From assembly GCA_020086605.1 (NCBI GenBank), contig JACBWW010000017.1:18554479-18618478 (forward strand): a stretch of DNA of 64,000 nucleotides, in the 5' to 3' direction. Made by a program: the position numbers and the translations under genes. Positions 43,552-55,165 of this stretch are shown in pieces. The notes under the pieces are model-generated. The model had not been told where the DNA came from, made no database searches, and worked only from the letters and a program-made list of their open reading frames with translations. The stretch's first letter is position 1. Each line of letters begins with the position of its first letter. The DNA is from Lanius collurio (Eukaryota > Chordata > Aves > Passeriformes > Laniidae).

Positions 43552-46500
43552 AATTTAACCCTCTTTAAATTGGAAAAAAACCCATGGGACATCTAATTTT
43601 ATAGTTGTTAATGATGGTCCAATGACTGTAGAATATTTCTTAAGCATTTCATTATATAAGGAATTACAAAAGTGTACTATCAGATTTTGGCATTTAAGAC
43701 ATAGCAATAACCAGAATGTCAGTTAGAGGAAGTGCTTTTCATTAATGCCTGTGTTATTGTTATTTCTGTTCTTCTCAGATGGTACACTTTTTAAATACTA
43801 AAGTTTTAAAATTAATTTTCCTAGCAGGAGGAATGGTTGATACAGTGTAATGGATGGTTTATTAAAATAAGCAAGGAATTGTAAGGATTAAATTTTTAAG
43901 AAAACAAAAAACATTAGCCAAACCACAGAAAAATATGAAATTCCACCTCAAAATATCAATTTAGGATTTAATCTTGTACAATAATTCTTCACTCAGAGAA
44001 TGAAGAAATACATTCTTCTTCAATTATCTTTAGACAAAAGGTGAAGTTAATCAGGTGGAAATTCTACATCTCTGGTTCAAATAATTTCCCATTGCTTCAA
44101 ACTTTGCCTCTGTTTATAATAAACACAAAGAAAAAGATCCCAAACTAAATTAATTAAAACATTCTGTTATGACTGTTTAACATGGCAATGATAACTGAAA
44201 CAAAAAAAAAAAAAATTGAAACAAAAGGTTTTCTGAAACATTCCATTCAAATTTAAAAAATGAGTTTGAGACAGTCATACTTCTTTTTCCTAGTATGTAA
44301 AAAGACTTATCAAAATCAACATATTCCTTGTTGGTTCTGAGTACTGAAATGCTAATACATGCAGAACATACAATATTACTTAATTAAACGCGATAGGCAT
44401 GTAAAACCTAAATATTTATGTTTAGATTATTATTCCCTATTAACCTTTAGGGCAGCCAGGCTGGAGTTGTGCCTGTGTTATTTAATAAATAAGATAAATT
44501 ATATTGGGTGTTGTCCTTTTTAACATCTCTGTATTCAGAGGTCTTTTTAACTTTTAAAATACCCAATATTAGGACAGAAGGAGCAGAATAAACAGCATAT
44601 TTTCTACCTGCTTGTATGCAAAATGTTACCAGTTATGTGAAACTGTCTGTTTGTGATGAACTAGCAAGAACTGGGCAAGACTGAATGCAGACATACATTC
44701 TATTTCCTGTGCCAGCTTCAGAAGACTGGCAAACATTACATGTTGTGTATAAGCCACTTTTTCTGCATGTTTGGTTGGGGGTTCTGTGTTAAATCTGTCA
44801 TTTTTAGGTCAGGCTCTACAGTAGGTACAAACAGTGAGGTGAGGGAGGCAAAGCACTGCCAGATGCCATGATTGGCTTTAATGACTGTGTGTTCACAAGT
44901 GCTTGAACTCCTATTTGTGGAATGGCTTTTAGAATAAGGTATTATTCAGCCAGATTAAGGAACCTTTTCCACAGGGCATAACACATCTGTACTTATCTTA
45001 CCTGAGGCAGTCCTGTGCCATAATCAGATTTTTGGGAATGTAGCAATTAGCTGTGCTAGCAAAATATTAAATGTTCACAGAAAAATTACATTTTTCTTGG
45101 TTTCTGCATAAGTTTTGAACTTGCTCATAACTTTCCCTCAACTGAAAAAATGATAATTCTTTTAATCCCATTGGCATCCACAAAGTATATCTGGCACTAT
45201 AAACATCTGTCTAGAATCTGCATCTATTATAGTTCTGTTCATTTTTAAATGTCTGCACTTCCAAGCAGTAATTAATATGCAAGAATGTATCTGCACAATT
45301 AATTCCTGTGGAGCTTTAAGTCATCCTAATCAGCTATGTTTGTATCCAAGGAACCTTACAATGTGTCTTGTACATCTTTAAGGGGCATTCCAAGCAGAAA
45401 CAAATATTTAAAACCAAAACAGAAACATATCTGTGCATCACCAAGACAGCAATAAAAATGGAGAGATGAGTCATTTATTATCCTTGCTTGGTTAAAGGCA
45501 TTAATTAACATCTTTTAATATATCTGTAAGGGAAAAATAAAGGAGGTAACACAGACAGATTATCATTTCACATTTTTTTCAATTTTATAATAATTAGACT
45601 TCATCAGAAGCCATTAAAAAGACAAGGGCTCTTTAATCTTCTCAGATTAAATTTCAAGGGAATAGAGAAATGTAGGTGACATGCATGTGAATACCAAACA
45701 AACACACCAATGCAGGTGATGGGACAGTAAAAAATACATATTTCTTGAAAAAAAACCCGAACCAAAACCAAATCAAAATGAAACGAAAAAGCCTAAATAC
45801 CTATTTTTCAGGAAATGTTTCTAGAGCAGAATGGTTACTCAGAAGTGTGAGAATATAAAAACTATATTTCATACAGAAATTTTACATCCTTTAGTTTCAA
45901 TCAATTTGAAACGGTTCATAAAAATTGACATACTTTGCTTCAGCAATGTTACTTTAGAAAAATACATTTTAAAATTTCTTGTGAGGCATGTAATAATACT
46001 TTCATAATATTAATTATAACATAACTACACTTTTTTTGTTTTTTTACATTCTTGAGATACAGGAATTATGAAAATTGCAAATTTAAGGCATTGTTTTGCC
46101 CTGCTACTTAGATGTGTTAACATCAAGCCACTTGAGATTTTCACTTTTTAAATAAATTTTGCAAATTTTATTCTCCCTCTAAGACTAAAAAATAAAGAAA
46201 TCCCAGATATCAACGTTTTCTGCACAGCAGAAATTCTAGTCTTTTAACAAGTGTGTAAGTATAGAGGAATTGACAGTCACCCCCTGGAACCCTGTGACAT
46301 ACTTTATGCTTATAGTTAGCATTTCTTGGCTTGTTTTCAGCCCTTAGCATATTGATGGATTCCAAGTCCTGCTTCCTTCACAACAGACACCTAAATACTT
46401 GTGTTGAAAAGTCACATTCCATTGATGTGCGCTTACACTTTCCATCCAGGATCTGTGGGATTCAACAGGGTATGAAACCATACCTGGCAGAAGAAAAACA

Positions 46501-46649
46501 ACGTATGGCTTGAATTCTGAACCTGCCCTGGCTCTCCAGTCTTAGCCCAGATTGTGTGAATATTAAACCATAATTAACTAAGCAACTATAGGGTAAAGTA
46601 ATATCATGTTTAGAGGTAAACCAGTGCAGTTTGTAAGTGACTTAATTTC

Positions 46650-46801
46650 CCCAGGCACGTGGCCACAGCACCAAGCCTGAGAGTTCAAGAAGTATTTGGA
46701 CAATGCTCCCAGGCACAAAATGTGAGCCGTGGGGTGTCCTGTGCAGGGCCAGGACTTGGACCCAATCATCCAGCTCAGAATATTCTGTGATTCTGTGATT
46801 G
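46650..46801 (+). mobile_element. CR1-like 3' end fragment, plus strand
   Basis: The fragment reads 'gagagttcaagaagtatttggacaatgctc', then GGGTGTCCTGTGCAGGGCCA, then GGACTTGGACCCAATCATCC, and ends ATATTCTGTGATTCTGTGAT. The duplicated ATTCTGTG ending is the CR1 3'-terminal repeat, which sets the orientation. About 150 bp remain, 5'-truncated. Confidence 0.85.
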
Positions 46802-49800
46802 TTAACAATATTTGAATACAAAAATATTACCTGAAAGGTACAATGTAATTTTCACCTTCCAAAAGGAATCCAGAATATTCAGATTAATCTCATCATTACT
46901 TCAAAGCAGCATTAATTCTTCTCATCAGCTCATAATGACCATCTTTTTTGAGTTCTATGTTACTTTTTATATAATTTGAGTCTGAGTTACACTGAACTTT
47001 TAATTCATTGACAGAATCTTGGATCTCAATGATTTGTGTCAGATTTTGATTTCCTTTCCAATTTGAAACTTAGCACACCATAATGTCCGTTAGCTTGGTT
47101 AAAAAAAAATGGGAAAAAAATTAGGATTCTGGCTTTCAGTTTGAAAATAGTAATGAACACATGCCAAAAAAGTCAAAGCCTAACATATCTAGACATGGAG
47201 TGCACCAGAAATATACAGCAATTGTTATAGAAATATTATTATTTCAGGAAAATGAACAAAATTTTTTTTTTCTTATATAATTCTTTTTACTGTTGCACAA
47301 GATCTCTCCAAAAGCTAAACACATAATACATGGAAAAACAATCTAGTTTTTTTCAGAAATTAAAATGATAACATTTAATCCTGCTGCCCTACTTCTCCTA
47401 GTACCCAGAATAGTTTCCAGTATTGTTTTAACTCACCCAGTCTAAAGAATGTGAAACCACCATCAACATATTATATCTGTGTTGATGCAAATTTTAGGAG
47501 GCTTCTTTTTCCCTTTCAGTACATATACTCATGGTATTTATCTTCTTTTGCAAGAAATAATTAAAATCCAGGGGTGTAGAAAATTATGGATTGCAGGAAT
47601 AAAAAACTGTGGTATAAATAAAAGAGCAACTTCAAATTTTACAGGAATTAAAATTTCCTTGGAGGGAGTGGTAAAGCTTGCTTAAAAGGTTTTTTGTGTC
47701 AAGTGACAGGAAAGAATTTGAGAAGTGACAAAGTATTTCAGAAACAGTGAGTTACAGATCATCTTTGGAATATTAAACATGCTCATGTCTACATGAAAAA
47801 CTAGATGTGTGTTTATAGCATCATTTGATATGAGTGAATACAAACAGACCTCATCTGGAGCTTGGCTAAGAGGATAACATTAACTGCTACCTCCCTTAAC
47901 TCCAGAACAGATAAGTGAGTAAGAAAAGTACTACAGGATTGCTCTTATAAACATACATCATGTTCATTTCTACTCTCTTTTCAGGGAGAAGTTTCTAGAA
48001 TATTATAAAAATTTTAAATTATGGCATCTCAGTTGAAGTGTGTCAAGTTTCAGCTCAGTGACGTTGCACATCAGTAAGTTAAAGGGAAACAAACACAAAT
48101 CACAAGCTGCCAATAAATAATATTTAAAGCATATGGTAGTTAAAAGGAAGCTAGATAGGATCAAAATATCTTTGCCTTTATAAACTGGAAAATTAGGACA
48201 TTTTTCACTCTTCACAGTTTGGTCATCTTTTTCCATGACGCACTGAATTTGCTTAGGAAGTACCTTATTGCATTTGGTATTTCAGAAGAAAATGCTGCTT
48301 AACTGGGAAGAGAGATGGATAAGCCATGAAGAGGGAAGAAAGGACACTAACATCAAAGGAGAAAACACATAATAATAATGTGAAGCAAAAATGGAAAATA
48401 ATTAAATAAACTAAAAAATATAATGAAAATAACCTTTTTAAAAATCAGTGCAATGTACTGAGATGTGTTCTCAGAAGATTGTCTCTGATAATCAAAGGCT
48501 AAACCAGGCTCTTTCAAGAGTCAATTACCTAAACAAAAAAAAAAAAGAAAAAGAACATCTGTTCATATTTTTCTGTAAATAAACCAGAGACTGGAACACA
48601 AACTGCTACTCCAATCTCATGCATGAAGAAATTAAAATTGACAGATCTTCCATCTGAATGTGCTGCCTCTGTGGGCCTCCCTTATGACAAGAACAGCACA
48701 AATAAATTCCATTCATATTATGGGTCTCTAAAAGTAATAACACATGCATTAAAGCTGATCTTTAATGTATATGTTATTAGCATTATGATGATCAACACAG
48801 ACATACGGGAAATAAAAAAAAAAGAGAAGCAATTGTATTTAGCAAATGCAAATAAAATATTTGGATATATCTGTATAAATAACTAACTGTAACCTACACT
48901 TCTTTCAGGAACCTATAGAGGTGAATGAGCTTGTCAAATGGGCTGGGAGGAGGAAAACAAATGGAAAGATGTGAGAGAGAGCAAAGAAATTTTAAAGAGC
49001 ACTTGGCAGATGGTTTAAGAACCCAAATCCCAGAACTGAAAAAGACCAAATAGGTTATAAACAGCTAATCTCATTTAGAAGGAAAGTCAATTCTGTCTGT
49101 CTTAAATTTATAATAACAGAGAGAAAGGAAAAATGGATGGTAAATACTATAAATCACCAGTGTAGAAACTGGAAAAGAAGTGATGGAGGAAGTAAAAAGG
49201 GCAAAAGAAAAATCTGTAGCCATCAGATGTGAGGGCAAGAAAGTTTCTAAAAATATATTGAGAACATAAAGTATGTTCTGGTCCACATTGAAATTATTTA
49301 CTTGTTAGCAGTGATATAAAAAGGACTATTCAATACAGATTTCTGTTCTATACTTGGAACAAAGCCAGATGACTTAGCCATATCCATGATGTTTAGGATG
49401 TTTGTGAAGTACCACTCTACCAATACTTAAGAAGGACGTTAAACAACATATTCTAGAGAGAAATATTAAATCTCTATCTAAATATAGAGATAAACCAGTC
49501 TCATCTGGTTCAGGCCATAATCTCTCCTAATAATTAATTTTGATTTTTAATGGGTCTCAGAGCACTAGATGAAAAAGGATCAGGTTAGATGATGCCACAG
49601 TAGGATTTAAAAAGGATAAATAAGAAAATCTGTCATTCTAACATTAGTGCCAGGCAAAATACCAGCATGGTTGATACAGGTTTCCATAAAGTGTTGAAGA
49701 ATTATAATGTAATTAATTTAATTTAATATGGATTATATTAAATAGCTCTTGTCAAAGTAACTTGAATTCATCAATTTATCTGGATGTCCCCTGTCTTGTG

Positions 49801-52649
49801 TTAATGGAAAGTTTTGATTGGATGATTACAAAATTCCTTTGTGGTCTTTTTCTGATTGAGCAGAACTGCAAGGAAGTGTCATTTATTAAAGCTCCTTTAC
49901 TCTGAACAAGCATTTTGTAATAGAATTGCTGCTGGATTCCTGGTTAGCTTTTACCATCCTACTCCAGAAGAGATCAGTCTACTTTGAGCAAATAGAAGAG
50001 AAAGAATATTTTGGTTTTGACTGATTAAAAAAAAAAGTTCCACCACAGGAAAAAAAAAGGGAAAGAAAGAAAGCCACAACCTGAAAGATTTTGTATAGAT
50101 AGCTATTACATCCTATTAAAAAAAGCAATATTTCCCTTCCTTCATACATTTGATGAGGCTTCTGCTTATAACTCCCTTTTACGTCCTTCACAGAAATTTG
50201 CCCAGTTCATAACTTCAGAGTGACTGGTAACTGTAAGCAAGGTTGCATTTATCTCAAGTACATATTAAAATGACTCTTTTTAGTGATGGACTTGTTCCCT
50301 TGTGAAGCACCTCAAATTTACTGTGCAGTGGCTGAGTCAACTTTCCTCTATGTAAATTATGAACATAGCACAATAATTTGGAAGAGATTTATCCTTTATG
50401 CTTATTGTTTTTCCCTCAGCATTACCATAGTTATCAACAATCAACCTATTATACAGCTAAATCAAAATTAGGTTTAATTCAGATGTCTGATATCTTTTTT
50501 CAATGAGTGTACAAAGATTTAGAGGTGATAATTAAGCATATACCTGTAGAGTCAGCCTCCTCCCTGCTCTTTCCAGAATTCACTTCAACTCTCTATGGCT
50601 TCATTTATTTATTTGTAAAAATATATTATGGTAAAGCTGAAGTTTCATAAGAAATTTGAGATCTGTCTATGAAAAGTACTATTTAAAATTTACGTATGGA
50701 CATTTCCACTGTAATTTTTGTTACTCTGAAAGTGTGATGACTGCATTGAAGGAAGTTTGAGGCCAGGTTTTGGACTCATCTGTAAAATTCTGGGCTAATT
50801 TAGACTCTTTTCACTAAAATGTAGGTGATTTTGTATTCTGCCTGCTACAGTTAGAACAAATAAAAACAAAGTGGTGAGACAGGCTTTAAAAACATGGAAA
50901 ATCTTAAATATTTTTAAAACAAGATTACAAGAAGTAGTGAAAGTTTTGAAAGGAGCTAGTCTTGCACAGGATCTGTAATATCAATTTCTTTTCTTTTAGC
51001 TACTTAAATGAGAAGGAAAAAGAAATACAATATATGAGATGATGTTTTTGATCTAAGAAAGAGCCCAACAGCCTGACAAGTAAGGTAATATATGAACTTG
51101 AAGGGAATATATAGACCTTGCCCCAAGCTTTTTTATCATTCAAATGTGTTTTTTCTGGGTAGGTTGCTCTGTATTCCAAAGTGACACTAAATACATCTAA
51201 CCAAAGCACACAGTATGCAGACAGCTTGGTGGAGCCTATGGCAACACATTTGTTGGAACTGATAGAAATGAGTGGTCACAGCTCAGGCTTCCACAGGAAC
51301 AAGCTGCTGGCACAAAGGGCATGTTCTGTCCTCTTCCCTATGGAAACAGCGGCCATCAAATGCATCCGTTTTCATTTTATTTGGGGGATTCTTATGAGAA
51401 GTACAATTGGATCTTTTAAAATGGAAAGCATCCACAAAGGGATACTTCCATCCAGCAATAGATTAAATCAGTTTAATTAGCAGGAATATTTGCAGGACTG
51501 GTTAAACAGGAAAAAGCAAGCCCTCCAAAGGGCCATCTGTAATTTATCCTTCGGGTTAGATCCATGATCAGCAACTCATTCACTGATATGTGCATTCTCT
51601 AGGGCATGTCTGAGGACTGAGTCTTCCTCCCTCCTGCTATCATCTCATTCCCTAATCCAGTCAGACTAGGATATTTCCTTTTTGCCTTGTCATTCAGTTC
51701 CACTACCAATACTGAATCAGTTACAGCTGACTATAATATAAAATATTCTAAAAACTAATCACTTGCACACACTTCAAAGGGATCTGAGGCTATTTATGGG
51801 TAAAACAAATGAAAATTTATCAGTTAGCTTTTGGCTTCATATCTCATTGTTAATTCTTGTATATAATAGCTTTTCCAATTTATTTTTAGAATTTTATTTA
51901 CCATAGTAAAGGAAAATTCCTTCATTGTTGTTTCCTCACTCCCACTTAGCAAGCTAATACTGTAAGCTTTAGACACGAAGTTTAAATATGTTCTCTAGTG
52001 ACTATCATTCTCCTTTGATGGTTTGCAGTGGGAAATAATTTTACAAATAATGCATTTGGTTACAATTTTAGGGTTACAGGCAAGAGAATAATTACTGAAA
52101 TTAACATTCCTGTTTTCCTCAGTTAACCCTTCTATGGTGAATTCGGTTAGAACTTAATTAAGGAGCTTTTTGCTGAGTGGAAATAAATCTTTAAAGCAAA
52201 TCAGGCATTCAAACGCTCACATTAGTTCAAGGACTTTAATTTAAAGAAGACTCTCTTAATATAACAGAAGACAAAGACCTAATGTGGTATATACATTTTT
52301 ACCTGGGGCTGGAATGCATTACAGGATAATGAGTAGTTTGGAGGTTGCATTGTGAATGATATTCCAGAACAAAAATATTCTAAATGTAATGGGAAAAAAA
52401 ATAATTTATACTAAATGACACTTTCTAGCTTAATACATAGGAAGTTATTTTTCCTCAAAGATGCCTTCTATTTACACCAATGCAGTTATACCACTGAACA
52501 AGAAGAGGATTTGCTACTCGGTGTAGTTGCAACAACAGTTCTTCTTCCCAGAATCTGAAGCAGTAAACCCTGAGAACCCCTGTTAAATCTTTATAATGGC
52601 ATAGCCCCTGGCAGAATACTTGGAAGGAGAAGTAATGCTGTCTCCCGGT

Positions 52650-53290
52650 AACATATTCATATGGTCCTCAAACGGAGAGACTTGACAGTTAAGAATGAGA
52701 CAAAACAGTTGTTGAACAGCTCAACCTTCTCATTTGTTATTACCAGTTCACCACTCTTGTTTGCTTTCTTTATGTGGCAGTATGCTTTCTTTAACCTTCA
52801 TTTTGTGGCTGACATTCCTGCTCTTCCTGTTATTCTTTTCATCCTTGGCCAAGATCAGCTCTCAGCTGCACCTTGGCCTTCCTGACCAATCCTTACACAA
52901 CTGAACAGCATCACTATACTCTTCCCAGGATATCTGTCCCTGCTTTCACTACCTTTGCATTTCCTTCTTGCCTATTTATTTGACCAGCAGGTCTGAACTC
53001 AGCCATGACAATCTCCTTTTGTTTTACACCAAAGGGTTGAGAGCTATTGTGCTCTATGGAAAAAAAGATTTAGAATTAAAGATTTGCCAGCTTGGTTATG
53101 CTCCCTTGTCCCAGAGAGCAGTTTCTCAGGTGGCCCTATTGACTAAACCCTTGATTCCTCCAAGCAGGTTGCAGTGATGGCAATTAGGTCCTAACTTTGT
53201 AGGAGTGTGGTGGGTTCCAGCTCCTCTGGTTTGTTGCCCATGCTGTGTGCATTGGTGTAAAGGCAGCTGAGCTGGGATGTCAGCTGGGTC
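52650..53290 (-). mobile_element. Degraded CR1-family fragment, minus strand
   Basis: Plus-strand blocks such as TTGAACAGCTCAACCTTCTC, GCACCTTGGCCTTCCTGACC and TTGGTGTAAAGGCAGCTGAG follow the order seen in reverse complements of longer CR1 copies upstream of the 3' end. Many indels are present and no long frame survives. It ends less than 200 bp from the provirus, so the provirus landed beside it. I am fairly sure it is repeat-derived; the assignment to CR1 is moderate. Confidence 0.5.
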
Positions 53291-53464
53291 CTCTTCTTAG
53301 AGGAACACCCTTTAATAACTAAGACAGACAACTTTCATAGCTTCTGTACACGATGAAAAGAAAGAGGTACTTTTACATTTCATTTTATCCCTCTTGTTTG
53401 AGAGAGCTGTTTTCAAAAGTGGTGGTTAGGTCCCTAAAGTGCTTATTTCTTTCCAGTGGTTGTG

Positions 53465-53470
53465 AAGAAG
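53465..53470. repeat. Target-site duplication, left copy (AAGAAG)
   Basis: AAGAAG at 53465-53470 matches AAGAAG at 55826-55831, just outside the other LTR. Six bases is a normal duplication length for alpha- and betaretrovirus-type integrases. On this side two T separate the repeat from the canonical LTR end, so either two bases were retained at integration or part of the match is fortuitous. Confidence 0.6.
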
Positions 53471-53472
53471 TT

Positions 53473-53766
53473 TGTTGTAGTGAGGGGAATCCTTAGAGCA
53501 ATATATAAGACAGCGATGGACTTGGAAGGAAAGATGAAGCGATATTTCTTTAGATGTTCAGAGATGATTTATTCCTCCAGCTGCATGGCTGGAGTTCCCA
53601 AGCCAACTCCAGTCATCGGGACCCTGCTCTCTTCCTGGGCCCCGGCACCCCAAACCAACCAATCAGGAACAGGAATGGGGCCCAGGTGACATGGGGACAG
53701 GGACAGAGACAGACCTGTACCCTGCAGGGTCCCTCCCCCGGAGATTTCAGGAGAGGCATCTCCACA
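53473..53766 (-). repeat. 3' LTR of the Y-box provirus
   Basis: This 294-bp copy is the direct repeat of 55531-55825. On the minus strand it begins TGTGGAGATGCC and ends ACTACAACA, the TG...CA termini expected of LTRs. An AATAAA polyadenylation signal is present on the minus strand at 53568-53573; the 5' LTR has a degraded version. An inverted CCAAT box sits at 53659-53663. The plus-strand frames across it (53456-53814) are artefacts. Confidence 0.9.
53568..53573 (-). terminator. AATAAA polyadenylation signal in the 3' LTR
   Basis: GGAGGAATAAATCATC on the minus strand. The polarity agrees with the primer-binding site and the gag and Y-box ORFs. The corresponding 5' LTR sequence reads AGTAAAATAA and has lost the exact hexamer. 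Confidence 0.6.
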
Positions 53767-53987
53767 ATTCACCCTATCTTATTAAATAAAATAACATTAG
53801 AAACAGTTGGATAAACAACAAAACATTTTCAAAGGAAAGGAAGCCACTATCTTGAGTCCCCAAATGTCCAAACAGATTTTCTTTGGAGCATCAGAAGGGA
53901 GACAGGACTTGAGCACGCTTCAGATGGAAACTGAGGAAAGGATTGTATTTTTTGTACCTGTTGAAATCTTAGAAATGATGGTTAATT

Positions 53988-54008
53988 TCTTCCCTCCCTC
54001 CTTTTCAT
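53988..54008 (-). other. Polypurine run after the Y-box stop
   Basis: Directly after the ORF stop codon the minus strand is an almost pure purine stretch (AAAAGGAGGGAGGGAAGAAA). Polypurine tracts prime plus-strand DNA synthesis in retroviruses, but that tract normally abuts the 3' LTR and this one lies about 220 bases away. The sequence abutting the LTR (AAGATAGGGTGAAT) is a weaker candidate. Confidence 0.35.
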
Positions 54009-54985
54009 CCCCCCATTGGCATTGCAAAGAGGTTCATGGCAAATGAAAAAGACTGGTTTTGTGAGGGAAGCCAGAAAGGGAAATTTGGAGTGGGCATATA
54101 TGGGGGATAAAAGGGCATGGAATAAAAGGGGAAGGTGAGATATGGGAAAGGATAGGGATTATGGGGATATTGTCTAGCATATCTACTACCTTTGACAGGG
54201 ACACCTCCAGGGCCTGTAACACATGCTGCTTGTGGGCCCTTCCTTCCTTGCACAATTTTAAATTCTATTCTTTCTCCTTCTTCTAAGCTTGGAACATCAC
54301 TTTTGGAGTTATTTTTTACAATAGCAGATTTATGGACAAAAATACTTTCTCCACTATTGTTTTTCAACAAGAAACTGTCATTTTTCTTTACATTATACCA
54401 TTTTACAGTTCCAAAAACGCTAGCTGAGATAACCTTTTCATTTTTCCGAGTTCCTTTGTTCTTGCTTTCAGCTTTGCTTGCTCTTGCGTCGGAGCTGCCG
54501 CATCCGGGACCGCCGGGGCTACCAGTGCGTTCCTGTCGCGGTGTTTTGACTGCTCTGCGCTTTCCGGGCGTTCGCGCGGCTGCACGGCCGCGCCCTGTGA
54601 GGCGTTCGCATGTTCGCAGCTTCGAATTGCCGGCACTGCCGCCGCCGCTGCTGCTGTTGGCTGTGTGGCTGTCAGCCAGCGCGGTTCCCTTCTCGTCCCC
54701 ACGCCCCTCTGGCTCTGCTCGGCATGGCTCACCATGGTTGCCATAGCGACTGCCACAATCGCCACTGCCTTTCTCGGTGTGGGGCTCGGGCTTGGACCGT
54801 CGCTCACCACGCAGCGCAGGTCGGCCATCGCCGGGTCGCGCCTCGGCCACCACCGCCCTCACTGCTGCCTCAGGGCGAGCACCGCTGGGCCTGCACTGCT
54901 GCGTCACTCCTGGCTCCACTCCCGCCACCTCCGGTCTCCCCGCTGGCTCTGCTCCCGCCATGCCTGGCCTCACTGGCTCTCCCAT
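54005..54985 (-). CDS. Retroviral Y-box cold-shock domain ORF (captured host gene)
   Basis: This is an uninterrupted frame of 326 codons from the first ATG (54985); without an ATG the frame is open further upstream, to a TGA near 55142. Residues about 1-180 are Gly/Ala/Pro/Arg-rich and GC-rich. Residues about 184-270 form a cold-shock domain of Y-box type: FGTVKWYNV, then IFVHKSAI (RNP2-like), then VTGPGGVPVKGSRYA, whose ending matches the YBX2/YBX3 type. The RNP1 core, normally NGYGFI, reads KNDSFL here, so nucleic-acid binding may be weakened or changed. The last 55 residues are unusually rich in Phe, Tyr and Pro and unlike the basic/acidic island tail of known Y-box proteins. Host Y-box genes split this domain with introns; here it is continuous, so it came from spliced mRNA. 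A later ATG (residue 9, GGCATGG) has better start context. Expression is unknown. Confidence 0.75.
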   Translation of the reverse strand: MGEPVRPGMAGAEPAGRPEVAGVEPGVTQQCRPSGARPEAAVRAVVAEARPGDGRPALRGERRSKPEPHTEKGSGDCGSRYGNHGEPCRAEPEGRGDEKGTALADSHTANSSSGGGSAGNSKLRTCERLTGRGRAAARTPGKRRAVKTPRQERTGSPGGPGCGSSDARASKAESKNKGTRKNEKVISASVFGTVKWYNVKKNDSFLLKNNSGESIFVHKSAIVKNNSKSDVPSLEEGERIEFKIVQGRKGPQAACVTGPGGVPVKGSRYARQYPHNPYPFPYLTFPFYSMPFYPPYMPTPNFPFWLPSQNQSFSFAMNLFAMPMGG

Positions 54986-55085
54986 GCACGGGAGCTCCCT
55001 CGCCGCCGCCCGCAATGCACTGGGCGCGCCCACGGCCGGGGCCGCGCGGTCTCCAGGGTAGCGGAGGAGCCCGCTGCAATGTGTG
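54470..55085. other. GC- and CpG-rich island inside the provirus
   Basis: About 600 bases with dense CpG (for example GCGTCGGAGCTGCCGCATCC at the left edge) stand out sharply in an AT-rich intron. They correspond to the N-terminal half of the Y-box ORF. GC-rich 5' ends are typical of Y-box gene transcripts, so the island marks captured host sequence. Surviving CpGs in an old insertion suggest limited germline methylation or base-composition constraint. Long overlapping frames on both strands here (54192-55165 plus, 54403-55191 minus) are GC-rich shadows. Confidence 0.8.
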
Positions 55086-55165
55086 TGCTGCTCGACCACG
55101 TGTTCGCTGCTGAAACAGCAGCAGGACACTGCCAATATTGCTCAACAGTCTCTGAAATCAGGTAA

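Noticed and set aside
53456..53814. Plus-strand frames of 77 and 86 codons, resembling the 133-codon frame at 55439-55840
   Set aside because: The similarity comes from the two LTR copies, not from paralogous genes.
54192..55165. Several long plus-strand open frames (94-184 codons) opposite the Y-box ORF
   Set aside because: They lie in the GC-rich region where stops are rare on all strands, and their peptides are Leu/Pro/Cys/Arg-rich with no domain. They are shadows of the minus-strand ORF.
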